The position numbers and the translations under genes are program-made. This document shows positions 34,815 through 44,156 of a stretch of DNA of 64,000 nt, in pieces. The notes beneath the pieces were generated by a model. It saw only the letters and a program-made list of their open reading frames with translations. It searched no databases and had not been told where the DNA came from. Numbering within the stretch: position 1 is the stretch's first letter; every line of letters begins with the position of its first letter. Source of the stretch: UBA8919 sp041658185 (GTDB taxonomy: Bacteria > Elusimicrobiota > UBA8919); contig JBBAAR010000006.1 of assembly GCA_041658185.1 (NCBI GenBank), positions 62,001 to 126,000 on the forward strand, in the 5' to 3' direction.

Positions 34815-35554
34815 AAAAAGTTTTTTCAAAACCGGAAAGTTTACAGGATAAAAACAATAGTTACTGTCCCGGTTGCGGTCACGGTATAATTCACCGTATT
34901 ATAGCGGAAGTTATTGACGAGCTGGGAGTTAGGGAAAAAACAATCGGAATTGCTCCCGTGGGATGCGCCGTTTTTGCATATTATTACTGGAATTTTGATG
35001 TAACGGAAGCGGCGCACGGAAGACCGCCAGCGGTTGCGACAGGAATTAAAAGATGTTTGCCGGACAGGGTTGTTTTCACATATCAGGGCGACGGCGACCT
35101 CGCTGCGATCGGCACTGCGGAAATAATTCATGCGGCGAACCGCGGTGAAAACATTACAACAATTTTCGTTAACAATGCGAATTACGGAATGACGGGCGGG
35201 CAGATGGCACCGACGACAATTTTGGGACAAAAAACGACAACTACGCCAAACGGTCGGGATGCCAAAAGAGATGGGTATCCGTTAAAGGTGTGTGAACTTC
35301 TTTCATCGTTAGACGGTGTCTGTTATATTGAACGGGTTTCTGTTTCAACTCCCAAAAATGTTTTGAAAGCAAAAAGAGCAATAAAAAAAGCATTTGAGAA
35401 TCAGTTAAATAATCGCGGGTTTTCATTGGTTGAGGTTTTATCACAATGTCCCACCGATTGGCAGATGACGCCGGTTGAGTCAGTAAAATGGGTGGATGAG
35501 GTTCTGGCAAAAACATTTCCGCTCGGAGTGTATAAAGAATGTATGAAGAAATAA
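34811..35554 (+). CDS. 2-oxoacid:ferredoxin oxidoreductase, beta (TPP-binding) subunit
   Basis: A 247-residue thiamine-diphosphate-binding subunit. It shows YCPGCGHGIIHRI near residue 17, the TPP-metal motif GDGDLAAIG near residue 94 and NANYGMTGGQMAPTT near residue 121. Overlaps of four bases with alpha and 16 bases with gamma show tight coupling. Catalysis: CoA-dependent oxidative decarboxylation of a 2-oxoacid with ferredoxin reduction. Confidence 0.95.
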   Translation: MKKVFSKPESLQDKNNSYCPGCGHGIIHRIIAEVIDELGVREKTIGIAPVGCAVFAYYYWNFDVTEAAHGRPPAVATGIKRCLPDRVVFTYQGDGDLAAIGTAEIIHAANRGENITTIFVNNANYGMTGGQMAPTTILGQKTTTTPNGRDAKRDGYPLKVCELLSSLDGVCYIERVSVSTPKNVLKAKRAIKKAFENQLNNRGFSLVEVLSQCPTDWQMTPVESVKWVDEVLAKTFPLGVYKECMKK

Positions 35555-36054
35555 TTATAGCCGGTAGCGGCGGCCAGGGGATTATGTTTTTAGGTAATCT
35601 TTTATGTAATGTCGCCGTTTCGCAAAATAAACATACGACTTTTTTCCCGTCTTACGGTGCCGAGATAAGGGGCGGTACTGCGAACTGTTCCGTCATAATT
35701 TCCGACGATGAAATAGGGTCGCCTGTTATCGCCGAACCTTCAATTTTAATTATTATGAATGAACAATCGTATCATAGATTTTTACCGAAATTAAAAAAAG
35801 GTAAGTTGTTATTTGTTAACTCTTCCCTAGTTTATTCTAAATCGCCGGAAGCAATTTATGTTCCTGCAACGGAGATAGCTTCTCAAATCGGTGATGTTCG
35901 CGCGGCAAATATGGTTATGATGGGCAAATTTATCAAAGATACAAAAATTTTTCCGGTTGCCATCGTCAATGATATTATCAAAAATGTTTTAAAAAATAAA
36001 AAAAATCTTTTGGAGATTAATTTATCCGCATTTATGAGAGGAACAAAACTATGA
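35539..36054 (+). CDS. 2-oxoacid:ferredoxin oxidoreductase, gamma subunit
   Basis: The 171-residue gamma subunit, with IIIAGSGGQGIMFLGNLL at residues 5-22 and PSYGAEIRGGTANCSVIIS near residue 38. It completes the four-subunit complex. It overlaps the acetyltransferase gene by four bases, which suggests the latter is part of the same transcript. Confidence 0.93.
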   Translation: MYEEIIIAGSGGQGIMFLGNLLCNVAVSQNKHTTFFPSYGAEIRGGTANCSVIISDDEIGSPVIAEPSILIIMNEQSYHRFLPKLKKGKLLFVNSSLVYSKSPEAIYVPATEIASQIGDVRAANMVMMGKFIKDTKIFPVAIVNDIIKNVLKNKKNLLEINLSAFMRGTKL

Positions 36055-36503
36055 TGAGAAAGGCGAAAATTTCCGATGTCAAAGAAATCCAGAAACTTAT
36101 CAATCAGTATGCCAAAAGCGGTGAGATGCTGCCGCGGTCGTTAAACCAGATTTATGAGCAGCTGCAAAATTTTTATGTTGTTGAGTTGAACAGGAAAATT
36201 GCGGGCAGCTGCGAACTTTTTATAACATGGGAGGACCTGGCCGAGGTAAAAGCACTTGCCGTAGCACCGGCTTACACGGGTAAAGGTTTAGGTTCGGCAC
36301 TTGTAAAAAAATGTATATCAACCGCAAAACAGTTAGGCATAAAAAAAGTTTTTGCCTTAACTTTTAAACCGGAGTTTTTTCTGAAATTAGGATTCAAAAT
36401 CGTTTCCAAAGATGTTATGCCTCATAAAATCTGGTTTGAATGCGTGAAATGTCCGCTGTTCCCGGATTGCAACGAAGTGCCGGTTATGAAAGAAATTTCT
36501 TAA
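36051..36503 (+). CDS. GNAT N-acetyltransferase, short ArgA-like
   Basis: A 150-residue acetyltransferase resembling the short N-acetylglutamate synthases that start arginine synthesis: RKAKISDVKEIQKLINQYAKSGEMLPRSL at the N-terminus, the acetyl-CoA loop YTGKGLGSALVKKC near residue 82, FKPEFFLKLGF, and the C-terminal CVKCPLFPDCNE cysteine cluster typical of this group. No other arginine gene is nearby, so the assignment rests on sequence alone. It overlaps the convergent Nudix gene by 20 bases. Confidence 0.82.
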   Translation: MMRKAKISDVKEIQKLINQYAKSGEMLPRSLNQIYEQLQNFYVVELNRKIAGSCELFITWEDLAEVKALAVAPAYTGKGLGSALVKKCISTAKQLGIKKVFALTFKPEFFLKLGFKIVSKDVMPHKIWFECVKCPLFPDCNEVPVMKEIS

Positions 36504-37014
36504 AATAATAAAGTAGTCCGATAAGTGTTTTTGCATCCTTTATTTTACCAGACTCAATCCATTCAAGTGCTTTTGTATAGTCAATTATTACGGGCTCTAT
36601 AAATTCGTCTTCATCCGGCTGCGCCTTAACTTTTTTAAGATTTTTTGCAACAAAAATGTGAAGTTTTTCCGTTGAAAATGCCGTTGACGGATAAAAAGAA
36701 ATCAGTTTTTTTATATTGTGCGAAGTAAAACCGGTTTCTTCTGCGAGTTCCCTTTTTATACATTCAATTGCCTTTTCACCGTCGTCCAATTTTCCTGCCG
36801 GTATTTCATATGTTACTTTTTTTATCGGGTATCTGTATTGTTTAACAAGAACTATTTTTTGACGGGAAATTATCGGTATAACTGCAGCAGCCTGCGGCTG
36901 ACGAATATATTCTCTTTTTGCAATTTTTCCATTCGGAAGAGATACATCGTCAACATAAAAGTTTAGAATTTTACCGCCGTAAATTTTTTTTGATTTAATT
37001 AATTTTTCTATCAT
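36484..37014 (-). CDS. Nudix hydrolase, ADP-ribose pyrophosphatase type
   Basis: A 176-residue Nudix protein with the full box GKLDDGEKAIECIKRELAEETGF (about residues 87-109, shown here as the G-x5-E-x7-RE-x2-EE-x-GF pattern). The N-terminus (KIYGGKILNFYVDDVSLPNGK) matches NudF-like ADP-sugar pyrophosphatases. The ATG at 37014 is chosen over a longer frame because a TATACT -10 element (37023-37028) sits only eight bases upstream, implying a leaderless transcript. Confidence 0.87.
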   Translation of the reverse strand: MIEKLIKSKKIYGGKILNFYVDDVSLPNGKIAKREYIRQPQAAAVIPIISRQKIVLVKQYRYPIKKVTYEIPAGKLDDGEKAIECIKRELAEETGFTSHNIKKLISFYPSTAFSTEKLHIFVAKNLKKVKAQPDEDEFIEPVIIDYTKALEWIESGKIKDAKTLIGLLYYFKKFLS

Positions 37015-37037
37015 AGGGAGATAGTATACAAAAAAAA

Positions 37038-37066
37038 TTGACATTTTGCCATATTTTTTATAAAAT
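37038..37066 (+). promoter_or_regulatory. Sigma-70-type promoter, overlapping a divergent one
   Basis: TTGACA (37038-37043), 17-base spacer, TAAAAT (37061-37066), followed by the small membrane protein gene and tldE. A TATACT -10 element for the minus-strand Nudix gene lies at 37023-37028, so the two promoters are back to back and may interfere. Confidence 0.75.
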
Positions 37067-37095
37067 AATTTGTAAGAAAAAAGGAGGAGGAAACT

Positions 37096-37311
37096 ATGGT
37101 TACCATAAAACTTATTTGCGGAATCGTACTTTTATTTTTAGGTTATATCTATTTTTATAAACCGAAATTAGTTATGAAAATAAATTTTTATGCGAAAGAG
37201 TTTTTGTTTAACGATGCATATGTGCTTCTCCGTCGGAAAAAAATCGGCGTAATTTTTGTACTGCTTGCCTTAATTGCATTTTATATGGTTTGGACATTGC
37301 TGATAAGATGA
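37096..37311 (+). CDS. Small two-helix membrane protein of unknown function
   Basis: A 71-residue protein with two hydrophobic segments (about residues 4-21 and 51-70) separated by a positively charged loop (KINFYAKEFLFNDAYVLLRRKKIG). AAGGAGGAGG gives a strong ribosome site and a good promoter lies upstream. Its stop overlaps the tldE start (ATGA). Family unknown. Confidence 0.65.
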   Translation: MVTIKLICGIVLLFLGYIYFYKPKLVMKINFYAKEFLFNDAYVLLRRKKIGVIFVLLALIAFYMVWTLLIR

Positions 37312-38687
37312 CTGATAAAAATTTTTTCAGGGATATTTTTGTAAAAGCACAAAAAACGGCCGGTACCGCTGCCGGCATAGAAATTTTTGCCGATAAATCT
37401 GCCGATACAACTATTGTCTGGTCGGATAGAAAACTTGAAGATTTTTATATTTCGGAATCACAGGGCGTAGGAATTAAAATTATAAAAAATGGAAAATCGG
37501 GATTTGCATACACAAATAATTTTAATGAACAGGCAACGGATGATTTAATTTCGTCAGCACTGAAAAACTCGGAGTTTTTACAGCAGGATGAATATGTATC
37601 CCTTGCAATTCCTTCAAAAACGCCCGGACGTTCCGAACTGGATATTTGCGATGACTCGTTCGGCAAAGAGCCGTTAGAAAAAAGAATCTCACTAATCAAA
37701 AAAATGGAAGACATAGCATTGGCAAATAATAAAATAAAAAATGTCGTAAGGGCGATTTATTCCGAATCATTGGGCGAAACGCACATCATTAACAGTAATG
37801 GTCTTGAACTTTCTGCCCGCGGAACAGTTTTTTCATATGGAATTTCCTGCGTTGCTTCCGACGGTAAAGAAATACAGGTCGGCGGCGAATCGTCGGTAAA
37901 ACGGATTTTTAAGGGAATTGATTTTGAAACTGTTACAAATGATGCGGTAAAAAATTCTGTTGACCTTTTGGGGGCTAAAAAAATAAACACCGGTAATTAT
38001 TCCGTTGTATTTAATCAAAATGTTGCCTGTGAATTCCTGTCGCTTTTAGATTCCTCATTTTCCGCATATAGCGTGCAGAAAAATGTATCACTTCTTAAAG
38101 AAAAACTTAATAAAAAAGTATGTTCCGATAAATTGGACATTATTGATGACGGAACGCTTTCTGGCGGCGTGGCGACCTCATCTTTCGACGATGAGGGTAC
38201 TCCATCGCAAAAAACAGTGCTGATAGAAAAAGGAGTGCTTAAAAATTATCTTTACGATTTATACACGGCAAACAGGGATAATGTAAAATCAACAGGAAAT
38301 TCTTCAAGAAGCTATTCCGGAATTTCCCGTCCCGCTCCTACAAACATTTATATTCAAAAAGGAAATCTTTCTTTTAACGAACTGCTGGAAAGCATCGCCG
38401 GCGGAGGACTTTTGATAACCGAGACGATGGGAATGCACAATGCGGATGCCGTTTCCGGCGAGTTTTCCGTCGGTGTTAACGGTTTTTTTGTGGAAAACGG
38501 CATTAAAAAATTTCCTATTCACGGCATAACGATTGCCGGAAATATTCTGGATTTGTTCAGCAGTATCGTCGGCGTGGGAAATGATTTAAGGTTTTACGGA
38601 AATATGGGAAGTCCGTCACTGCTGGTGAACAGATTATCGGTTGCCGGAGAATCCTGCGTATTTTCAACGGATGCGGATAAATTATGA
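37308..38687 (+). CDS. tldE: TldE/PmbA-family metalloprotease subunit
   Basis: A 459-residue TldE/PmbA protein, the non-catalytic-type partner of TldD. It shows the shared C-terminal core: SSFDDEGTPSQKTVLIEKGVLKNYLYDLYTA near residue 292 and GGLLITETMGMHNADAVSGEFSVGVNGFFVENG near residue 370. It lacks the HExxxH zinc motif, as expected for TldE. TldD is encoded 17 kb away at 55668. TldD/E pairs process or degrade peptides such as microcins, CcdA and RiPP precursors. Confidence 0.92.
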   Translation: MTDKNFFRDIFVKAQKTAGTAAGIEIFADKSADTTIVWSDRKLEDFYISESQGVGIKIIKNGKSGFAYTNNFNEQATDDLISSALKNSEFLQQDEYVSLAIPSKTPGRSELDICDDSFGKEPLEKRISLIKKMEDIALANNKIKNVVRAIYSESLGETHIINSNGLELSARGTVFSYGISCVASDGKEIQVGGESSVKRIFKGIDFETVTNDAVKNSVDLLGAKKINTGNYSVVFNQNVACEFLSLLDSSFSAYSVQKNVSLLKEKLNKKVCSDKLDIIDDGTLSGGVATSSFDDEGTPSQKTVLIEKGVLKNYLYDLYTANRDNVKSTGNSSRSYSGISRPAPTNIYIQKGNLSFNELLESIAGGGLLITETMGMHNADAVSGEFSVGVNGFFVENGIKKFPIHGITIAGNILDLFSSIVGVGNDLRFYGNMGSPSLLVNRLSVAGESCVFSTDADKL

Positions 38688-38697
38688 GGTATTCTGT

Positions 38698-39534
38698 ATG
38701 AAACGCGTGATGATTTCGTCAAAAACAAAAATTCTGGGAATATTCGGTTATCCCATAAAACATTCGCTTTCTCCTTTGATGCACAATGCGGCGATAGAAA
38801 AGATGGATATAGATTTTATCTATCTGCCGTTTGAGGTGAAAACGGACGGTCTCCCGGATGCCGTAAGTGCTATTCGTATTTTTAACATTACAGGTGTTAA
38901 TGTTACAATTCCTCACAAGGAAAACATAATAAAATATCTTGACGAAATTTCCGAGGAGGCGAAAAAAATCGGTGCGGTAAATACAATCGTCAATAAAAAC
39001 GGGAAACTATCCGGTTTTAATACGGATTATTACGGTTTTCTTAAATCAATATCCGAAAAAATCAGGCCGAGAAACAAAAATGTTTTAATGCTGGGATGCG
39101 GCGGTGTTGCCAGGGCAATCGCCCTTTCGCTTATTGATTCAAAAATCAACCGGCTTACGGTAGCCGATATTGACACGGAAAAAGCAAAATATTTTTTAGA
39201 AGGTTCGTTCCCGCAAATTAAAGTTGTAAAAATCTCGCAAATTCCGGATGAAATAAAAAGTGCCGATATTTTTATAAATGCCACACCTGCAGGGATGAAA
39301 GCCGGCGAGTGTTCCCCGATTGATAAAAAATATTTAAGGAAAGATTTGTTTGTGTATGATGTCGTCTATAACAGAGAAACGCAACTTTTGAAAGATGCAA
39401 AAAAAATAGGTGCGGAGAATTCCTCCGGTTTGGATATGCTTATTTATCAGGGAGCGAAGTCCTTTGAATTGTGGACCGGAAAAACTCCCCCTGTTGATTT
39501 GATGAAAAAGGTTTTGAGGAGGACATTAAAATGA
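38698..39534 (+). CDS. aroE: Shikimate dehydrogenase
   Basis: AroE reduces 3-dehydroshikimate with NADPH. The 278 residues include GYPIKHSLSPLMHNAAI near residue 15 (substrate site), NVTIPHKE (catalytic lysine) near residue 69, GAVNTIV, NTDYYGF, the nucleotide loop LGCGGVARA near residue 137 and YQGAKSFELWTG near the C-terminus. The start is ATG 38698 with GAGGT upstream; the longer frame lies inside tldE. It overlaps aroC by four bases. Confidence 0.95.
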   Translation: MKRVMISSKTKILGIFGYPIKHSLSPLMHNAAIEKMDIDFIYLPFEVKTDGLPDAVSAIRIFNITGVNVTIPHKENIIKYLDEISEEAKKIGAVNTIVNKNGKLSGFNTDYYGFLKSISEKIRPRNKNVLMLGCGGVARAIALSLIDSKINRLTVADIDTEKAKYFLEGSFPQIKVVKISQIPDEIKSADIFINATPAGMKAGECSPIDKKYLRKDLFVYDVVYNRETQLLKDAKKIGAENSSGLDMLIYQGAKSFELWTGKTPPVDLMKKVLRRTLK

Positions 39535-40694
39535 TAAGATATGCAACCAGCGGCGAATCGCACGGGAAATGTCTGACAGCGATATTAGAGGGCATTCCTT
39601 ACGGGCTTGAATTGGATGAGGATTTCATAAACATTGAACTTGCCCGCCGTCAAAAGGGTTTCGGCCGCGGCGAAAGGATGCAATCAATTGAGAGTGATAA
39701 AGTTTCCATTACTTCCGGCGTTCGTCACGGCAAAACTCTCGGCTCACCCATTGCGTTGACGATTTCAAACAAGGATTGGGAAAATTGGAAAACAATAATG
39801 TCCACGGAAGCGGGTGATGCCGACGAAGAATTCAAATTAACGCGTCCTCGTCCGGGTCATGCCGACCTTCCCGGGATTTTAAAATTCAATACTGATGATA
39901 TGAGAGATATTCTTGAAAGGTCAAGCGCTCGAGAAACCGCCGCCCGTGTTGCCGTCGGTGCGATTTGTAAAAAATTTTTAAAAGAATTCGGAATAAAAAT
40001 AATTTCTTTTACAAAAGAGATTGCAGGTATCCGCGTCCCGTCATCCAGAATAAAAATTGATGATATAGCCGCCCTTGTTGAGAAATCACCTGTGAGATGT
40101 TTTGATGAAAAAACAGCCGAACAGATGATGAGAGCGATTGAAAAAGCAAAGGAAAACGGGGATACCGTCGGCGGGATTTTTACCGTTGTCGTCGGAGGTA
40201 TGCCTGTCGGACTTGGAAGCCATACCCAATGGGATTTGAAACTTGACGCCCGTCTTGCTTATGCGGTGATGTCAATTCAGGCGGTAAAAGGCGTTGAAAT
40301 AGGCCGCGGATTTGATATATCAAGAAAATTGGGCTCACAAGTTCACGACGAAATTTTTTACGATAATTCAATCGGTTATTGGCGTAAATCAAACAATGCC
40401 GGAGGCATTGAGGGCGGGATTTCCAACGGCGAGCAGATAATAGTCCGTGCTGCGATGAAGCCGATACCGTCGTTAAAAAGACCTCTGCAATCGGTTGACA
40501 TAAAAACAAAGGAAAGCATAAAAGCGCAGATTGTCCGTTCAGATGTCTGTGCGGTTCCTGCCGCCGGCGTTATAGGCGAAGCAGTCGTCTCAATTGAAAT
40601 AACAAAAGCATTTATAGATAAGTTCGGCGGCGATTCAATATCTGAAATTAAAGCGAATCATTTGAATTATATTAATATGCTTAAAAGCAGGTGA
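39531..40694 (+). CDS. aroC: Chorismate synthase
   Basis: AroC performs the last shikimate pathway step using reduced FMN. The 387-residue protein has GESHGKCLTAILEGIPYGLELD near residue 8, RRQKGFGRGERMQ near residue 40, RPGHADLPGILKF near residue 105, SSARETAARVAVGA near residue 131 and the C-terminal DVCAVPAAGVIGEAV. It is coupled to aroE and to the cell-wall amidase. Confidence 0.97.
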   Translation: MIRYATSGESHGKCLTAILEGIPYGLELDEDFINIELARRQKGFGRGERMQSIESDKVSITSGVRHGKTLGSPIALTISNKDWENWKTIMSTEAGDADEEFKLTRPRPGHADLPGILKFNTDDMRDILERSSARETAARVAVGAICKKFLKEFGIKIISFTKEIAGIRVPSSRIKIDDIAALVEKSPVRCFDEKTAEQMMRAIEKAKENGDTVGGIFTVVVGGMPVGLGSHTQWDLKLDARLAYAVMSIQAVKGVEIGRGFDISRKLGSQVHDEIFYDNSIGYWRKSNNAGGIEGGISNGEQIIVRAAMKPIPSLKRPLQSVDIKTKESIKAQIVRSDVCAVPAAGVIGEAVVSIEITKAFIDKFGGDSISEIKANHLNYINMLKSR

Positions 40695-40702
40695 GCAAAA
40701 TT

Positions 40703-42313
40703 ATGCCCGATAAAAAAAAGATAATCCCGCTGTGCGGGACTATCTGCTTATCCGTCTTTCTTTTTTGTTTTTCTTTTGCCGTATCCTCGGTAAAAACGGT
40801 TCATATAATAAAAGAAAATTCAATTTTTTCATCCACTCCGCTTTTTCTTGTTCAGGGGATGGGTTATTTGTCAACCGACGACATCGCAAAAATTTACGGT
40901 GCAAAAACCAACTGGTTTCCTTTATCAAAAAAAGTCATTCTAACCCTGAACAATAAAGAAATAATTTTTCAGATTGGTTCAAAAAAAGTTATTGTAGATA
41001 AAATTGAACGGCTGATGAATAAGTCGGCGTTATTGGAAGACAGCAAACTTTTAATACCTCTTGAGTTTGTGCTTACAAGGTCGTTCGCGGATGTAACCGG
41101 TTTTTACAGCGAGTGGGATTACCGTCGTCTTATTTTGCGCATTTCGCCGGTGCCGGATATTTTTCCTCCGAGATATTATTCTTACAAAGATAAGACCCGT
41201 CTGGTAATTCAGGCGGTTGAAAAAAAAGAAATTCAAATTGATTCGTCAAAAGAAAAAAAAATTGCTGTAAAAATTTACAGAAGCAAAGTCGGAGATGTTG
41301 AAAAGTCATCAATTGTCATAAACGACGGTGTTGTTGACAGTCTTGATGCGACAAATTTGGAGCGGGATGTTTTGTTCGTAGTAAATCTCGGAACTTATTC
41401 GGGGAAAAGTGAAACATTTACTTTATCGTCGCCGTTTCGGTTTGTGATTGATGTTGAAAGAATCGGCGAGATGTCTGCTGCATTACCAGGTTTATCTTCA
41501 GTGTTGGCGCCTTCATCCACCGGTTTTTTGGAAACAAATATACCGTCAGACATTCTTCCGCCGCCGCCCGAAGAAGAAATCCCAATTATTGAGACCAACG
41601 AAATAAAAAAATCAAAGCCAACAAAAGCGATTCATAAACTTAAAAAAATTGTTGTTGATGCCGGCCACGGCGGAGAAGATCCAGGTGCAATAGGGCCCAA
41701 AGGAACAAAAGAAAAGGATATAAATCTGATAATTGCACAGCGTCTTAAGGATATATTAAAGAAAAACGGATACGAGGTTTTTTTAACCCGCGCCGACGAT
41801 ACATTTATTCCGCTTGCGGACAGGACGAGATTTGCCAATAAAGTTATGGCTGACCTGTTTGTAAGTATTCACTGTAATGCCTCTATTTCCGACGATACAC
41901 GTGGGTTTGAAATTTATTTTCTATCGGATAAGGCGACCGACCGAGCCGCAGCAGCAGTCGCAAACATGGAAAATTCAGTGATTGCACTTGAGAAACCCTC
42001 GCTTTCCGGAAGAAGAGATATCGAAAAACTCCTTTTATCTATGGCAGTCACCGAGTTTATGAACGAGTCGGCAACTCTCTGCGGAACCATTAACCGGCAG
42101 GTCTGCGACAATTTTTTAAATTTGGATTCCCGCGGCGTCAAGCAGGCAAATTTTTATGTTTTAAGGGGTGCAACAATGCCGGCCGTTTTGGTTGAAGTCG
42201 GATTTTTATCAAACGTTAAGGAGGAAAAACTTCTCAACCAGAAAAAATTTCAAAAAAAAATAATAGAAAATGTTTTTAACGGGATAAAAGAATATGAAAA
42301 ACGGCTTAAATAA
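40703..42313 (+). CDS. N-acetylmuramoyl-L-alanine amidase with N-terminal copper-amine-oxidase-like domain
   Basis: A 536-residue exported cell-wall hydrolase. After a signal peptide (to about residue 27) come a copper-amine-oxidase-N-like beta domain (about residues 40-145), an AMIN-like beta region (about 150-270), a proline-rich linker (ILPPPPEEE), and an Amidase_3 domain from residue 313: VVDAGHGGEDPGAIG (zinc), then SIHCNAS, and the C-terminal catalytic glutamate in VLVEVGFLSN. AGGTGAG seven bases before ATG 40703 decides this start over a GTG four codons upstream. It probably splits septal peptidoglycan. Confidence 0.9.
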   Translation: MPDKKKIIPLCGTICLSVFLFCFSFAVSSVKTVHIIKENSIFSSTPLFLVQGMGYLSTDDIAKIYGAKTNWFPLSKKVILTLNNKEIIFQIGSKKVIVDKIERLMNKSALLEDSKLLIPLEFVLTRSFADVTGFYSEWDYRRLILRISPVPDIFPPRYYSYKDKTRLVIQAVEKKEIQIDSSKEKKIAVKIYRSKVGDVEKSSIVINDGVVDSLDATNLERDVLFVVNLGTYSGKSETFTLSSPFRFVIDVERIGEMSAALPGLSSVLAPSSTGFLETNIPSDILPPPPEEEIPIIETNEIKKSKPTKAIHKLKKIVVDAGHGGEDPGAIGPKGTKEKDINLIIAQRLKDILKKNGYEVFLTRADDTFIPLADRTRFANKVMADLFVSIHCNASISDDTRGFEIYFLSDKATDRAAAAVANMENSVIALEKPSLSGRRDIEKLLLSMAVTEFMNESATLCGTINRQVCDNFLNLDSRGVKQANFYVLRGATMPAVLVEVGFLSNVKEEKLLNQKKFQKKIIENVFNGIKEYEKRLK

Positions 42314-43115
42314 TAATCCTATCGGCATATTTGATTCCGGTCTCGGCGGTCTTACCGTTTTGAAGGAATTGATAAGGATTTTACCGTCGGAAAATATAAT
42401 TTATTTTGGCGACACCGCGAGAGTGCCGTACGGAACAAAATCAGAAAATGCGGTAAAGAATTTTTCAAGGCAGATTACGAAATTTTTAATCGGGCATGAT
42501 GTAAAACTTATATTGGTTGCTTGTAATACCGCATCCGCACTTGCCCTTGACGACATAGAAAAAATCGCAAAAAAGATACCGGTTGTAGGAGTAATAAAAA
42601 GCGGTGTCCGTGCTGCAGTTTCCGAAACCGTTAATAAAAAAATCGGCATCGTCGGAACGTCAGCCACGATAAAAAGTAAATCATATCAAAATGCCGTTAA
42701 AATAGCGGACGGAAAAATTAAAATTGTCCAGCAGCCGTGTCCGCTTTTTGTCCCTCTGGTTGAAGAGGGCTGGACTGACGGTAAAATTACGGAAGATATC
42801 GCAAAAATATACCTGCAGCCTTTGAAAAAAGCCGGTTGTGATGTTGTAATTTTAGGATGCACTCATTACCCGATGCTAAAAAAAATTATTCAGGAAGTTG
42901 TCGGAAGATACATAAAACTTATTGATTCCGCGCAGGAAGTTTCCAAAGATGTCAAGAAAATACTATCTAATAAAGGTTTAATCAGACCTTCGCACACCCG
43001 CGGGTATTTAAGATTTTATGTTTCAGATGCTCCGGATAAATTTTCTAAATTGAGCAAAATTTTTTTAGGAAAAATTATATCTGAAGTAAAAAAAGTTGAT
43101 ATAGAGAGGTATTAA
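42294..43115 (+). CDS. murI: Glutamate racemase
   Basis: MurI supplies D-glutamate for peptidoglycan. The 273-residue enzyme has GIFDSGLGGLTVLKEL near residue 11, the PYGTKSEN segment, catalytic cysteine one in VACNTASALA near residue 76 and catalytic cysteine two in ILGCTHYPML near residue 184. It overlaps the preceding amidase by 20 bases, a logical cell-wall pair, and touches queD by one base. Confidence 0.95.
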   Translation: MKNGLNNNPIGIFDSGLGGLTVLKELIRILPSENIIYFGDTARVPYGTKSENAVKNFSRQITKFLIGHDVKLILVACNTASALALDDIEKIAKKIPVVGVIKSGVRAAVSETVNKKIGIVGTSATIKSKSYQNAVKIADGKIKIVQQPCPLFVPLVEEGWTDGKITEDIAKIYLQPLKKAGCDVVILGCTHYPMLKKIIQEVVGRYIKLIDSAQEVSKDVKKILSNKGLIRPSHTRGYLRFYVSDAPDKFSKLSKIFLGKIISEVKKVDIERY

Positions 43116-43519
43116 TGTATATTGTAACGGTTGAAGATGATTTCGCAGCGGCGCACAATTTGAGAAATTACAATGGCAAATGCGAAAAATTGCACGGGCA
43201 TAATTACAAAGTTCGTCTGACTGTTTCAGGTGAAACACTTGATAAAAGCGGGATGCTTATTGATTTTACCGTCCTAAAAAGTATTTTGGAAAATGTGTTG
43301 TCTAAATTTGATCACGGTTACCTGAACGACATTTCGCCTTTTGATAAAATCAATCCTACCGCGGAAAATATAGCGGAACAGATTTACAAACAGATACAAT
43401 TCAAAATTAAAAAATCCACGGTGGCAAACCTTCGGTTTCCTTCGGTGCAGGCAAAATTAAAAATTAAGGTTTCTGTCTGGGAGACCGAGAAAAATTTTGC
43501 AACATACTATGAAAAGTAA
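43115..43519 (+). CDS. queD: 6-carboxy-5,6,7,8-tetrahydropterin synthase QueD
   Basis: A 134-residue PTPS-family enzyme. It has the zinc histidines in AAHNL and LHGHNYKV, and the QueD-type catalytic cysteine within GKCEKLHGHNY; a catalytic triad Asp/His is in FDHGYLND. It converts dihydroneopterin triphosphate to 6-carboxytetrahydropterin, the first dedicated step of preQ0 synthesis. It opens queD-queC-queE-queF. Confidence 0.95.
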   Translation: MYIVTVEDDFAAAHNLRNYNGKCEKLHGHNYKVRLTVSGETLDKSGMLIDFTVLKSILENVLSKFDHGYLNDISPFDKINPTAENIAEQIYKQIQFKIKKSTVANLRFPSVQAKLKIKVSVWETEKNFATYYEK

Positions 43520-44156
43520 AGCCGTAGTTTTATTGTCAGGCGGATTGGATTCCGCAACGGTACTTTATATCGCAAAAAAAAAATTCCAGAGGTGCAGTTG
43601 TCTGATTTTTGATTACGGGCAGAGGCATAGCCGTGAACTAAAAAGTGCTAAAAAAATTGCCGCTTGTGCCGGTGCAGATTATAAAACGGTAAATTTTTTT
43701 TTCCCTTGGAAAGGCAGTTCGCTTATTGACAAAAACAAAAAAATTCCGTACAATAGAAAAATCGGCAGTGGAATACCGTCAACATATGTTCCGGGCAGAA
43801 ATACTATTTTTTTAAGTTATGCCCTTTCTTTCGCCGAAACAATAGACGCGAAAAAAATTTTTATAGGTGCAAATGCGGTTGACTTTTCGGGCTATCCCGA
43901 TTGTCGTCCGCAGTATTACAAAAATTTTAACAAACTGTTATCCGTCGGAACAAAAAATGGGGATATAAAAATTGAAACCCCGTTGCTTTACAAAACAAAA
44001 AAAGAAATTGTGGAATTAGCGGTAAAGTTGGGAGTTCCGCTTGAACTGACATGGTCCTGTTATTCCGGAGGTAAAAGACCTTGCGGGAAATGTGATTCTT
44101 GCATTTTGCGTGCGAAAGGTTTTGCGCTCGCGGGCAGGAAGGATCCGGGTATATGA
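43509..44156 (+). CDS. queC: 7-cyano-7-deazaguanine (preQ0) synthase QueC
   Basis: A 215-residue N-type ATP pyrophosphatase with PP-loop LSGGLDSATVLY near residue 7 and the C-terminal zinc site SCYSGGKRPCGKCDSC near residue 183. It turns CDG and ammonia into preQ0. ATG 43509 overlaps the end of queD by 11 bases; an ATG four codons earlier is open but less conserved. Confidence 0.95.
   Translation: MKSKAVVLLSGGLDSATVLYIAKKKFQRCSCLIFDYGQRHSRELKSAKKIAACAGADYKTVNFFFPWKGSSLIDKNKKIPYNRKIGSGIPSTYVPGRNTIFLSYALSFAETIDAKKIFIGANAVDFSGYPDCRPQYYKNFNKLLSVGTKNGDIKIETPLLYKTKKEIVELAVKLGVPLELTWSCYSGGKRPCGKCDSCILRAKGFALAGRKDPGI

Noticed and set aside
43060..43115. preQ1 riboswitch before queD
   Set aside because: queD starts one base before the end of murI, leaving no leader, and no preQ1 aptamer pattern is visible.
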